Shown here: positions 15,486 to 24,574 of the stretch, piece after piece
Layout: each line of letters opens with the position of its first letter
How positions within the stretch are numbered: the stretch's first letter is position 1
Origin: Bacteroidales bacterium
Lineage (GTDB): Bacteria > Bacteroidota > Bacteroidia > Bacteroidales > VadinHA17
DNA length: 34,546 nt
Direction of reading: 5' to 3'
Assembly: GCA_017882245.1 (NCBI GenBank)
Contig: JADGPV010000202.1
Coordinates: 1-34,546 of the forward strand
Program-made: the position numbers and the translations under genes
The notes under the pieces: model-generated
The model's input: the letters and a program-made list of their open reading frames with translations, nothing else
What the model was told of the DNA's origin: nothing
Databases searched by the model: none

Positions 15486-15493
15486 CAAAAATA
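15486..15493 (-). promoter_or_regulatory. -7 box of ettA
   Basis: The minus strand reads TATTTTTG, an exact TAnnTTTG, 21 bases before the ettA ATG (15464). No clear TTTG is present 19-20 bases further upstream. Confidence 0.5.
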
Positions 15494-15527
15494 ATCATTT
15501 TGCCTCCTGTAAAAAGATGATGTCTTT

Positions 15528-15962
15528 TTATTGTGTCACAGAGGACTGGTCACAGCCCCTTGCAAAGAGAGAAACGGTTTCCTGCTGTACCAGCACCCAG
15601 ATGATATAGACACCCTTGAGAGTTCCTATAGGTATATTCAGCAGTCCCAGCGCCGCCATAACCAGTGTGAGTACCCGGGCCCATGGCTTGCATGCTAATA
15701 AACCTATGCCTCCTGCAATCATGGCTCCTCCGAAAAGGAGCATCATCACAATAATCGGTGTGCCGATTATACTGATAACCTTAATTGCAGTCGGATCGTC
15801 AACAAACTGATCGACAAAGCCAAAGACGAAAGCAACAGCCAGGCCGCCTATGACGATCAGTGAGCCGAATACTATCTGAAGAATTGCAGCAACATGAATA
15901 TGCTTTTTCATTCTGTTCTCTTCAATGGTCTTGTTCTCCAGCGGGATTTTGTTCTCTTCCAT
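15528..15962 (-). CDS. Small four-helix membrane protein of unknown function
   Basis: The 144-residue product has a charged N-terminus (about 20 residues), then four hydrophobic segments (about 24-48, 62-90, 94-112 and 116-130) and a short polar tail ending CDQSSVTQ. It resembles small Bacteroidota membrane proteins that share a KPWARVLTLVMAALGLLNIPIGT-like stretch, where the third helix begins after KPWAR; the fourth has YIIWVL. No catalytic residues are visible. It stands alone upstream of ettA on the same strand. Confidence 0.7.
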   Translation of the reverse strand: MEENKIPLENKTIEENRMKKHIHVAAILQIVFGSLIVIGGLAVAFVFGFVDQFVDDPTAIKVISIIGTPIIVMMLLFGGAMIAGGIGLLACKPWARVLTLVMAALGLLNIPIGTLKGVYIIWVLVQQETVSLFARGCDQSSVTQ

Positions 15963-16051
15963 GGTATAGTAATTTAATTGTTTACAATGTATACTGAATA
16001 ATGACTCTAATTTAATAAAAATGCTGCACTGCCGTGTTATGACTATTTTTT

Positions 16052-16059
16052 TAACTTTG
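16052..16059 (+). promoter_or_regulatory. -7 box upstream of the small lipoprotein
   Basis: TAACTTTG matches TAnnTTTG exactly and lies 18 bases before the ATG at 16078. It also lies within the longer frame starting at 16021, which supports the shorter start. Confidence 0.5.
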
Positions 16060-16077
16060 CTCCAAATACCGGTAAAG

Positions 16078-16308
16078 ATGAAAAGGAAGCTTGCTTACGC
16101 TGCTGGTCTGTTACTGATTGCCTGTTCATTCACGGCATGCAGCATTCTTGGCGATAACTGCGAGGTATGCCGGCTGGTGTCATATGAAAACAATAATCAG
16201 ATAGACGCGCAATTTGAAGGCGAATACTGCGGTAATGACCTTCTTACCATAAAGGCCACACCTCCGACAACCACAGGCGGAGTCACAACGCAGTGGGAGT
16301 GCAACTGA
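16078..16308 (+). CDS. Small Cys-rich lipoprotein
   Basis: The 76-residue product has a basic start (MKRK), a hydrophobic core and lipobox-like sites LIAC and FTAC, so it is probably lipid-anchored. The mature part is short, with CEVC, then YCGND and a C-terminal WEC, and a Thr/Gly-rich turn. Four Cys after the anchor may form disulfides or bind a metal. Function unknown; similar short Bacteroidota lipoproteins with a CxxC after the anchor exist. The in-frame ATG at 16021 is rejected because it puts a non-signal sequence first and lies upstream of the -7 box. Confidence 0.65.
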   Translation: MKRKLAYAAGLLLIACSFTACSILGDNCEVCRLVSYENNNQIDAQFEGEYCGNDLLTIKATPPTTTGGVTTQWECN

Positions 16309-16487
16309 TCTGCTCCCGGATCTCATTATCTGACATTATATCCCTCCCTCTGCTTTGTTTAAAAGTTGTTGTAAAGAATTTAGCGGCAGCATTGACTTTA
16401 TTAAAAATAATGTCTATTCTTGCTTACTCTCGCCGGATAATATTGTATTGATTTCGGAATACTAACCCCGGATTCAATTTATAAAAG

Positions 16488-16892
16488 ATGCTGGATATCA
16501 CAGGCAAAAGAATTGCGATTGTCGAAGACGACATTGCATCACTGAAGTATTATGAAACGCTGCTCCGTGAAACCGGTGCTGAAGTCTCGACTTTCCGCAA
16601 CGGAAAGGAATTTGTTGAGGCTGTTACTTCAGGTAAGGCTGTCTTTGAAATGGTCTTCATGGATTTTCTTGTCCCGCTTGTCAACGGTATTGACTGTACA
16701 AGGGCTTTCCGCCAGGTAAATCGTTCGGCACCTGTGATCCTTATTACTGCCTATTATTCCGAACAGACTAAAAATGAAGCTTATATAGCAGGATGTACAG
16801 AATATAACCTCAAGCCGATCTTCCCCGATAAGATCTATATGATCCTGGAGAAGTACCTTGCCCCAAGGCGGGCATATCAGATGAATGATTGA
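16488..16892 (+). CDS. Stand-alone response regulator receiver domain
   Basis: Single-domain CheY-like protein of 134 residues. Visible are the acidic pocket VEDD (13-15), the phospho-acceptor Asp59 in VFMDFLVP, the Thr of LITAYY and the Lys of NLKPI. There is no output domain, so it probably relays phosphate between a histidine kinase and a phosphotransferase or binds a partner. No kinase gene is in the window. The gap before it (16309-16487) shows no gene or clear promoter. Confidence 0.88.
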   Translation: MLDITGKRIAIVEDDIASLKYYETLLRETGAEVSTFRNGKEFVEAVTSGKAVFEMVFMDFLVPLVNGIDCTRAFRQVNRSAPVILITAYYSEQTKNEAYIAGCTEYNLKPIFPDKIYMILEKYLAPRRAYQMND

Positions 16893-16910
16893 ATCGAATT
16901 TTCATCATAA

Positions 16911-16931
16911 CGACGCGCAGATTGCGCGTCG
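16911..16931. repeat. Palindromic REP-like element between convergent genes
   Basis: CGACGCGCA (16911-16919) and TGCGCGTCG (16923-16931) form a perfect 9-pair stem with a 3-base loop, followed by CTAC. No T run follows on either strand. The core resembles GTAGAGACGCG...CGCGTCTCTAC palindromes that I recall as dispersed repeats in Bacteroidota. It sits between the ends of the response regulator and the DUF2723 gene and could also block read-through. Confidence 0.6.
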
Positions 16932-16967
16932 CTACAATGTACATTTTATCTCCGCTACTGCCTCACT

Positions 16968-16988
16968 ATTGCCTATTGCCTGTTGCCT
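16968..16988. repeat. Three 7-base tandem repeats beside a stop codon
   Basis: ATTGCCT, ATTGCCT and GTTGCCT follow each other at 16968-16988 and run to within two bases of the stop codon of the DUF2723 gene (16990-16992). A slippage-prone tract; no function is evident. Confidence 0.55.
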
Positions 16989-16989
16989 G

Positions 16990-19900
16990 TTACTTTTTTA
17001 ACGCTACATATTTTGTATATAGCTCGCTGAACTTGCCGTTAAGCTCTTCGGCAAGGTCAGCCTCTCCGTTACTGTAACATATCTGCATCACCTGCGATAC
17101 GATCTGCAGACCCTGTGCTATCTCCTGATCAGCAGATGCGGCAATCAGAGGCTTCTGGCTTAGAAGATAACCGATATGCTCAAAATAATAATTCGTAAGA
17201 TCGCGTGTCATAGTTACTGCCTTCTCTTTGTTGCCGGCAGCAAACCAACCGGAGATGATATCCGAACAGTACAAATCATAACCGAGTTTCGACACAGGAA
17301 GAACATCCATGCATCTCTCAAGAACCTCATTGGCTCGCATCTTATCGCCCCGGGCTGCCAGTTCGCCGGCAAGCCTGGCGTACATGAGACGTGCCCTGAC
17401 CACTGTAAGTGTGCGCTTGTTATAATAATCAATATTGACATTTGGGTCGTTGGCTCCGCCCCAGACAAAATGATTCATCATGTTATCATAAAGAAGGTCT
17501 GTATCTACCCGGCCGTATTCAAACCAGCTCTTGTTCTCGCTTTTAATAGGAACCAGCCGGTAAGCAAGTCCTTCAAGCTGGAAATACTCCTCGAGTCCAA
17601 GGGCGTCATCATGATACCCTGTCACATAATATATAGGCCTGTCCCAGTTATTATTGGCAAGGATATCAAGAACCATCAGCTGGCTCTTAAGTATCCATGA
17701 CCCCTTCAGCTTGATATCGATATAGGGTACTATTTTATCAGCATCCTCCTGCCTGACAGTGCCGTTGGCAATAACCTTCGCCGAATCTACAGGTATACGT
17801 ATTGTGCGTGTGGGAATATAATAGATATCCTCACCATATAGTTTCAGTTTTGATACATCGCTGTCGCTATTGATGAAGTTGATCACTTCCTTTGCCGTTG
17901 CCGGTTCTTTTACTCTTTCATAGACAGCAACCTGGTTGTTGACACCGTCATAATACAGTTTCTTAGGCAGGCTGACGGGAAGGGACTTTGAGGTATAAGC
18001 CTCCATTTTCATCTGGTCAATATACCAATCTGTATTCAGAAGCATCAGGTTGCAGACGCGCACGTCTGTACGCATGCCCTCAACCTCCTGTGCATACCAA
18101 AGCGGGAACGTGTCGTTATCGCCGTTGGTAAAGAGTATTGCCTGCGGCGCGCATGAGTTGAGATAGTTAAATGCCACATCGCGTGCAAGATATCTTCCTG
18201 ACCTGTCATGATCATGAAAGTTTTCTGCTCCCATCAATACCGGAACAGCAAGGGTTAACAGTGAAGCGATAATAGCGCCAGCCTTCTCTCCGGTCAGCTT
18301 TCTCAGAAGCTCAAAGAGTGCCAGCACCCCCAGTCCGATCCATATCGTAAATGCATAGAAGGATGCTGCATAGGCATAATCACGCTCCCTCGGCTGGTTG
18401 GGATACTGATTGAGGTATACCACAATGGCAATGCCGGTCATAATAAAAAGCAACAGTACTATCCACCAGTTCCGCACATCACGGTTGAAATGCCAGAGAA
18501 AGCCCACAAGGCCCAGCAGAAGGGGTAATAAGAAATACCTGTTGCGCGATGGATCATTCTTCATGTCGTCCGGCATATTATAAACGGTCCCAAGCCGTGG
18601 TGCGTCAAGGAAATTAAATCCGGTTATCCAGTTGCCGTCAAGTATACCTCCGTAGCTCTGAGTATCGTTCTGCCGTCCGCTGAAGTTCCACATAAAATAT
18701 CTGAAATACATGAAGCCGAATTGGTAGTTGAACATAAACGCCAGGTTCTGACCAAAGGTGGGCACCCGCACTGTGGCCGGCTCTCCGGTCTGCGGATCAG
18801 TTATCCGTACAGGCTTGCCTTTTTTTCCTGTGTATTGTTCATAAACCTTAACATATTCCGGCTGGTCATTCCACATCCTCGGCAGGATAGTCATAAACCT
18901 TTTATCATACTTTCTTATCGTCTCACGATTGGTGATCTTATATTTACCGTCGACCGGATTATATGTCGGTTTGCCTTTTTCATAATTTGTCACCGGAGCG
19001 TTATAATACGGCCCGTAAAACAACGGACGTGCTCCGTATTGTTCGCGGTTAAGATAATAGAGCAAAGCGAAAGGGTTTGAGGGATCGTTCTCGTTTATTG
19101 GTGTCTCCGCAGTCGATCTGATGACGATAGTAGCAAACGCGGAATATCCGATAAAGATTACCATCAGAGATGTCATTATTGTGTTCAGCGCCACTCTGTT
19201 ATGCGTAGCGAGGTAATACACTAAATAAATGATCCCGGCAAGGAAAATGATATTGACCAGCCATGATCCGGTAAGTATCCATATACCTGACAAAAGAAAG
19301 GTCAGGCCGGAAAGGATGAAACCTTTTCTTCCGTCTTCATGGGAAAAAGTGTACCACACGGAAAGCAGAAGGGCGGTAATGAGCAGGATAAGATGTATAT
19401 ACATTCCGCTGTTGAAAGGCATACCGATACTGTTGACAAAGAACAGTTCAAAGCGCGATGTGATCATGAAGATACCGGGGATGATACCGTACATGATTAA
19501 CACCAGAATGAACAATGACACTACCAGTGAGAGAGCAAGTCCCTTCCATGAAAACTCATACTTGCGGAAGTAATACACGCATACAATTGCCGGAATAGCC
19601 AGAAGGTTAAGCAGATGCACCCCTATGGAGAGGCCCATCATAAAGGCAATCAGTATTATCCATCTGTCAGCGTGAGGCTGATCCGCAACATCCTCCCATC
19701 TGAGTATAGCCCAGAATACCGCCGCGGTGAAGAGTGATGATGTGGCATAAACCTCGCCTTCCACGGCCGAAAACCAGAATGTATCTGAGAATGCATATGC
19801 CAGAGCTCCTGTCAGTCCTGCTCCCAGGACAGCGATCACCCTGCCGGCAGTAAAGTCAGATTCCTGACGCATTATGATCCTCCGTGCAAGGTGGGTGATA

Positions 19901-20193
19901 GTCCAGAACAGGAAAAGAATTGTCAGCGCGCTCGCCAGCGCAGACATGGCATTTATCATCATTGCGACTTTTGATGTGTCGCCTCCGGCGAAATTGGCAA
20001 AGAACCTTCCAAGCATCATGAAGAAGGGTGCTCCGGGAGGATGGCCTACCTCAAGCTTGAAAGCTGATGCAATGAACTCGCCGCAATCCCACAGGCTTGC
20101 CGAGGGCTCTATTGTCAGGAGGTAAGTGACCGCTGCGATGGCAAAGACGACCCACCCGAGGATGTTATCCCAAAGCCTGAATTTTTTTATCAT
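16990..20193 (-). CDS. DUF2723 membrane protein, PMT-like glycosyltransferase (GT117-type)
   Basis: Large inner-membrane protein of 1067 residues from the ATG at 20193; a GTG-initiated frame from 20214 adds only 7 residues. The N-terminal motif EPSASLWDCGEFIASAFKL with the Asp and Glu of WDCGEF, then GHPPGAPFFMMLGR, is the DUF2723 signature. It resembles the first loop of protein O-mannosyltransferases, where acidic residues serve catalysis. A dozen or so helices follow to about residue 640 (including RERDYAYAASF), then a large periplasmic domain with NGDNDTFPLWYAQEVEGMRTDV and a C-terminal helical repeat part. Known: the family is near-universal in Bacteroidota and was later classed among glycosyltransferases, a recollection I could not verify. 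It is divergent from the peptidase gene at 20301. Confidence 0.88.
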   Translation of the reverse strand: MIKKFRLWDNILGWVVFAIAAVTYLLTIEPSASLWDCGEFIASAFKLEVGHPPGAPFFMMLGRFFANFAGGDTSKVAMMINAMSALASALTILFLFWTITHLARRIIMRQESDFTAGRVIAVLGAGLTGALAYAFSDTFWFSAVEGEVYATSSLFTAAVFWAILRWEDVADQPHADRWIILIAFMMGLSIGVHLLNLLAIPAIVCVYYFRKYEFSWKGLALSLVVSLFILVLIMYGIIPGIFMITSRFELFFVNSIGMPFNSGMYIHLILLITALLLSVWYTFSHEDGRKGFILSGLTFLLSGIWILTGSWLVNIIFLAGIIYLVYYLATHNRVALNTIMTSLMVIFIGYSAFATIVIRSTAETPINENDPSNPFALLYYLNREQYGARPLFYGPYYNAPVTNYEKGKPTYNPVDGKYKITNRETIRKYDKRFMTILPRMWNDQPEYVKVYEQYTGKKGKPVRITDPQTGEPATVRVPTFGQNLAFMFNYQFGFMYFRYFMWNFSGRQNDTQSYGGILDGNWITGFNFLDAPRLGTVYNMPDDMKNDPSRNRYFLLPLLLGLVGFLWHFNRDVRNWWIVLLLFIMTGIAIVVYLNQYPNQPRERDYAYAASFYAFTIWIGLGVLALFELLRKLTGEKAGAIIASLLTLAVPVLMGAENFHDHDRSGRYLARDVAFNYLNSCAPQAILFTNGDNDTFPLWYAQEVEGMRTDVRVCNLMLLNTDWYIDQMKMEAYTSKSLPVSLPKKLYYDGVNNQVAVYERVKEPATAKEVINFINSDSDVSKLKLYGEDIYYIPTRTIRIPVDSAKVIANGTVRQEDADKIVPYIDIKLKGSWILKSQLMVLDILANNNWDRPIYYVTGYHDDALGLEEYFQLEGLAYRLVPIKSENKSWFEYGRVDTDLLYDNMMNHFVWGGANDPNVNIDYYNKRTLTVVRARLMYARLAGELAARGDKMRANEVLERCMDVLPVSKLGYDLYCSDIISGWFAAGNKEKAVTMTRDLTNYYFEHIGYLLSQKPLIAASADQEIAQGLQIVSQVMQICYSNGEADLAEELNGKFSELYTKYVALKK

Positions 20194-20277
20194 ACCTGAA
20201 TTTTTACCTGTCACGGTTTACACCGCACGAAAATAATAAGAATTTGGCGTGAAGCCGAAGATATCGGCCATTTTTGG

Positions 20278-20285
20278 TATTTTTG
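20278..20285 (+). promoter_or_regulatory. -7 box of the exported HExxH peptidase
   Basis: TATTTTTG matches TAnnTTTG and lies 15 bases before the ATG at 20301. It supports that start over an ATG-less upstream extension of the frame to 20274. No TTTG stands at the usual -33 distance. Confidence 0.45.
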
Positions 20286-20300
20286 GCCAAACTGACATGC

Positions 20301-23168
20301 ATGAAAAAAAGGCTTCTGCTGCTCTTATTGTGTCTTATACCGCTGGTCAGGGCGGGCGCACAGTACTATGATACGGGGCAGGATCCGGCTTCCCTGAAAT
20401 GGCTTCAGATTCAGACACCGCATTTCCGCGTTATCTATCCGGATAATTTTAATTCCATTGCGGCGAAATATGCGCGGTTCCTTGAAGAATCATATGACAC
20501 CCTGTCAGTTCTTTATCCTTACGGGAAGACACGTATTCCTGTGATCATACATAATTACTCAATGGAGTCAAACGGTTATGTCACCTGGGCTCCGCGCCGG
20601 ATGGAGCTCTTTCCGTTGCCCGGCCAGGAAAACCTGCCTGAGGACCCCGCAAAATCACTGACTGTTCACGAAACAATACATGTATTGCAGCTGGCATCAC
20701 TCAACAAAAAAGGTTTTGGCAGGGCTCTGGGGTATGTTTTTGGTGAGCAGATTGTTGCCCTGAGTGCCCTGGAAATACCACCGTGGGCATTTGAAGGTGA
20801 TGCGGTTTATGCAGAAACTGTCACAGGTCTTTCAGGCAGGGGCCGTAGCAATGCGTTCACGCAGGGCGCCAGGGCCTTAGCCGCCTCCCCCGGCGGCATC
20901 TACGGCTATGACAAAATGCTTGACGGATCCTATAAGGACTTCACTCCTGATCACTATGTTTTCGGATACCTGATGATGAACAGGTTGCGTAACCAGAACG
21001 GTGAAGCCTGGAGCGACGCCATAAAAAAAGTCTCCTCGGGCTATCCCTTTAATCCTGTAAATAACAGCCTTAAAAAAGAGACCGGACTGACAAAGAAAAG
21101 GCTCTATGATTCGACATTTAGTTATCTCGCGAAAATGTGGAATGACAGCACACAACTGGCCTTCACCGATTATCCCGCGTTGAACCTCAGGGAGAAGAAT
21201 AATTATATCAGCCATTACATGCCCCAAAGGGTAGATGACAGCAGAATTATATCACTGAAGACCTCCCTGACGCATCCATCATGCTTTGTGATTACCGATA
21301 AAAGTGGTGGAACGGAACATGTGTTGACCACCACCGGGTATATATATCCTCATATTTTTTCATATTCTGACAGTACTGTAGTATGGGCAGAACTTTACCC
21401 GGATCCCAGGTGGGATAACCGCGATTATTCGGTTATCAAAAAAATGAATGTCAATGGGGGGCCTGTAACACAACTTACATTCCGTACCCGTTACGAGGCG
21501 CCTGACCTCTCCCCTGACGGAAAGACTATAGTTGCTGTATCAACAACACCTGATCTTCATTATTCACTTATATTTATTGATGCCATCAGCGGAGAGACAA
21601 TGATGGATCTTACCATACCTGACAATATGATTATACAGCGGCCGGTATGGTCATCTGACGGCAGGGCTGTGACAGTAGTCACCCTTAATAAGGAGGGTGA
21701 GGGAATAAGAACATATTATCCGACAGGTAAAAGGTGGGTTGTGAACATGCTCGAAACTGTTAAAGACATCATCCGGGCTGAAATCGTCAATGACACGCTG
21801 TATTACCTTGCACAGGGTGACGGTTCCGATAATATTTACCGGATAACAAACGACACGGCGCTAAGCCGCGTCACAAGCTCGCGCTTCGGCATATCTGGTT
21901 TCTCCGTCTCAGGCAATGAGATACTTTTTTCGGATTACAGCACCGGTGGATTTAACATCGCTTCAGCAGATGCCGGCGCCTCTGCAGTAACGGTGTCCGG
22001 CTCAATGCACAATGTCATTCCCGCGATTGCCCCGCTGCCTGCCGTGAAAGGCGGGGAACACCTTTCCGTTCCTGTCACATATGAAGCAAAACCGTACAGT
22101 AAAGCCGCGCACCTCTTTAACCTCCACAGCTGGTTCCCTTTCTATACTGATATTGATGAATTAAAGACTGATGCTACAGCAATCAGTCCAGGTGTGACAC
22201 TTCTCTCACAGAATCATCTCAGCACGCTGGTATCGACCATAGGGTATGAATATTCAGGCGGCAGCCATTATATTCATTCGGGACTAACCTGGAAGGGCTG
22301 GTATCCGGTAATTGAGGCTGATATCACTTATGGCGGTAAACAGATCATAATAAAAGATTCCGTTGCAGCACCGGACCCCAATCATCTGAATGGTAATCTG
22401 AACCTGAATGTCAATATTTATGATCAGCTGTGGTTTGCCCACAGTAAGTTCAGGCAGTTGTTCATGCCGGCGGTATACATGAACTATCGCAATATTTATA
22501 CATATATTTCTGAAGATAATGATTATGACAAGGGCGTAGTCTATCTTACCGGACGCCTCTATCTGTCAAACACTTTCAGGACAGCCTGGCGGGATATAAA
22601 TCCACGGTGGGGTCAGGTGATTGATCTCAGGCTTACAACAACGCCGTGGGACAAAGATATTTACAGCAACAGGAAATATATAAGGGGAATGCTGTTCTTC
22701 CCGGGAATTGGCAGAAATCACAGTTTAGTGATTAAGGCCGGTTACGAAAACCAGGCACCTTTCAACAAGCTGATCTACGAAAACCAGATCTCATACCCCA
22801 GGGGTTATGAAAATGATTTTGTGTCGGAAAAACTTCTCTCTTTTTCAGCTGATTATACTACGCCCCTCTTTTATCCTGATCTTGCTGCGGGAAGCCTGCT
22901 GTACCTGAAAAGGATCAGGGGCTCCTTGTTTTTTGACGCTGCGACCGCAAAGAGAATCTATAATTCCCGCACTCAGTCTTTCAGCGAGGGATCTTCAGAC
23001 TTCAGCTCATTAGGCGCCGAACTGCTTGCCGATTTCTATATACTGAGACTCCCCTTTGAGATAAACGCAGGAGTCAGCGGGGGCTATATCCCGGCAGATA
23101 ACAAACCGTTTATCAGAGGAGTATTCTCAGTCAACATCTACGGCACTACGCTCGGAAAGGAGCGATGA
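20301..23168 (+). CDS. Exported zinc peptidase (MA type) with beta-propeller and C-terminal barrel-like region
   Basis: The 955-residue product has a clear signal peptide (MKKR plus a Leu run, ending AGAQ). Residues about 30-300 hold a gluzincin-type core: TVHETIHVLQ with the zinc site His123-Glu124-x-x-His127, and WAFEGDAVYAET giving a third ligand Glu165, the peptidase MA pattern. Residues about 310-600 look like a TolB/WD40-like propeller, with repeats such as APDLSPDGKTIVAVS and RPVWSSDGRAVTVV. From about 640 to the end, alternating strands, aromatic belts and a C-terminal strand resemble an outer-membrane beta-barrel. I infer a protease displayed at the outer membrane; the target is unknown. 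The gene end overlaps the convergent decarboxylase gene by 42 bases. Confidence 0.78.
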   Translation: MKKRLLLLLLCLIPLVRAGAQYYDTGQDPASLKWLQIQTPHFRVIYPDNFNSIAAKYARFLEESYDTLSVLYPYGKTRIPVIIHNYSMESNGYVTWAPRRMELFPLPGQENLPEDPAKSLTVHETIHVLQLASLNKKGFGRALGYVFGEQIVALSALEIPPWAFEGDAVYAETVTGLSGRGRSNAFTQGARALAASPGGIYGYDKMLDGSYKDFTPDHYVFGYLMMNRLRNQNGEAWSDAIKKVSSGYPFNPVNNSLKKETGLTKKRLYDSTFSYLAKMWNDSTQLAFTDYPALNLREKNNYISHYMPQRVDDSRIISLKTSLTHPSCFVITDKSGGTEHVLTTTGYIYPHIFSYSDSTVVWAELYPDPRWDNRDYSVIKKMNVNGGPVTQLTFRTRYEAPDLSPDGKTIVAVSTTPDLHYSLIFIDAISGETMMDLTIPDNMIIQRPVWSSDGRAVTVVTLNKEGEGIRTYYPTGKRWVVNMLETVKDIIRAEIVNDTLYYLAQGDGSDNIYRITNDTALSRVTSSRFGISGFSVSGNEILFSDYSTGGFNIASADAGASAVTVSGSMHNVIPAIAPLPAVKGGEHLSVPVTYEAKPYSKAAHLFNLHSWFPFYTDIDELKTDATAISPGVTLLSQNHLSTLVSTIGYEYSGGSHYIHSGLTWKGWYPVIEADITYGGKQIIIKDSVAAPDPNHLNGNLNLNVNIYDQLWFAHSKFRQLFMPAVYMNYRNIYTYISEDNDYDKGVVYLTGRLYLSNTFRTAWRDINPRWGQVIDLRLTTTPWDKDIYSNRKYIRGMLFFPGIGRNHSLVIKAGYENQAPFNKLIYENQISYPRGYENDFVSEKLLSFSADYTTPLFYPDLAAGSLLYLKRIRGSLFFDAATAKRIYNSRTQSFSEGSSDFSSLGAELLADFYILRLPFEINAGVSGGYIPADNKPFIRGVFSVNIYGTTLGKER

Positions 23169-24569
23169 TGCGCAATCCTTTATCATTTCCCATGCATCCA
23201 GCACATGATGCTCTGTAACACCTGTCTGAGCAGTGACCATACGAAGGACATACCTTCCGTTGACTGTGGTATGGGTCAGATAGATCCTTCCGGCATCATT
23301 AAGTGTGTGATTTATTTTTTCGTTTAGTTTGTTTGCCTGTTCAACTGTCAGTCCTTCGGGCTGGAAGCAAAAACAAACTGTGTTGAGATGTACAGGCGCC
23401 ATCACTTTGAAATTGTTTTCAGCCTCTATTAATCCTGCAAGCATCTTTGCAAGGCGTATATGTTCCCTGATCATTGTCTGCAGTTTTTCAACTCCATACG
23501 AGCGTATCACCGCCCACAGCTTGAGTGCCCTGAAGCGCCTGCCAAGCGGAATGCCCCAATCGCGGTAGTCATTGACCATACCCCTTGTGCGGGTCTTAAG
23601 GTACTCGGGGAGTATCTCAAAAGTGCGTATCAGTGAAGCAGCATCGCGGACAAAATATGCCGAGCAGTCAAATTTGGTGAACATCCACTTGTGCGGATTG
23701 AATACCAGCGAATCGACATACTCCATGCCGTCTGCCATCCATCTCATCTCAGGCAGCAGCAGGGCTGTGCCGCCGATGGCGGCGTCGACATGCAGCCAGA
23801 TATTCTTTTCGTGGCATATCTCGCCTACGGGGCGCAGAGGGTCAATGGCAGTGGTACCTGTAGTGCCAAGAGTTGCAACCACGCAACAGGGAATATATCC
23901 CGCACTGATATCCTGTTCAACAGCTTTTCTCAATGCCTCCGGGTCAATTGTATTATCATCCTTCACCGGCACCTTGACCAGGTTCTTCCTTCCGATGCCC
24001 GCCACACCTGCGCCCTTCTCAACCGATGAGTGAGCCTGTGTTGAACAGTAGATCCGCATTCTGCCAGTCCCTGAGAGACCCTCGTTATTCGAAGCAAATT
24101 CCGTCACCTTCTCCCTTGCAGTTATAATGGCCGCCAGTGTTGCAGATGAAGCGCTGTCCTGTATCACCCCCTCGAAGTATGACGGCAGACCTGTCATCAT
24201 CCTGAGCCATTCCATCATACGTTCCTCCAGCTCGGCAGCAGCAGGTGAGGTTTCCCAAATCATGCACTGTGCACCCAGCGCTGCCGTAAGCATCTCGGCA
24301 AGAACGGAAGGAGGACTTGAATTTGCGGGGAAATAGGCAAAAAAGTTAGGGCTTTGCCAGTGCGTTATGCCGGGCATGATTATCTCATCAAAATCTTTCA
24401 GGAAAAGATCAAAAGATTCACTCCCTGAAGGGGGGATCTCAGGCAGGGCATCTTTCACAGACCCCGGGACAGAACGCGATTTTACCGGAAACTGTTCAAT
24501 ATTCTCGAAATACCGGGAGATCCATTCAACAATCTCATGGCCGTATTTCCGGAACTCATCAGTATCCAT
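23127..24569 (-). CDS. PLP-dependent aromatic-L-amino-acid decarboxylase-type enzyme (group II)
   Basis: Cytoplasmic PLP enzyme of 480 residues that removes CO2 from an aromatic amino acid such as Trp, Tyr, Phe or DOPA. Family marks in order: THWQSPNFFAYFP (70-81), Asp138 in QDSASSAT, CSTQAHSS (His180 stacks on PLP), HVDAAIGG (Asp262), and FNPHKW with the PLP-binding Lys294. All catalytic residues are present. It begins 5 bases after atpC on the same strand and is therefore probably the last gene of the ATP synthase transcript, which is unusual. Its 3' end runs 42 bases into the convergent peptidase gene. The exact amine product cannot be told from sequence. Confidence 0.9.
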   Translation of the reverse strand: MDTDEFRKYGHEIVEWISRYFENIEQFPVKSRSVPGSVKDALPEIPPSGSESFDLFLKDFDEIIMPGITHWQSPNFFAYFPANSSPPSVLAEMLTAALGAQCMIWETSPAAAELEERMMEWLRMMTGLPSYFEGVIQDSASSATLAAIITAREKVTEFASNNEGLSGTGRMRIYCSTQAHSSVEKGAGVAGIGRKNLVKVPVKDDNTIDPEALRKAVEQDISAGYIPCCVVATLGTTGTTAIDPLRPVGEICHEKNIWLHVDAAIGGTALLLPEMRWMADGMEYVDSLVFNPHKWMFTKFDCSAYFVRDAASLIRTFEILPEYLKTRTRGMVNDYRDWGIPLGRRFRALKLWAVIRSYGVEKLQTMIREHIRLAKMLAGLIEAENNFKVMAPVHLNTVCFCFQPEGLTVEQANKLNEKINHTLNDAGRIYLTHTTVNGRYVLRMVTAQTGVTEHHVLDAWEMIKDCASSLLSERSAVDVD

Positions 24570-24574
24570 CAGTT

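Noticed and set aside
16911..16931. Rho-independent terminator between the response regulator and the DUF2723 gene
   Set aside because: The stem is perfect but no T run follows on either strand, so a REP-like repeat is the better reading.
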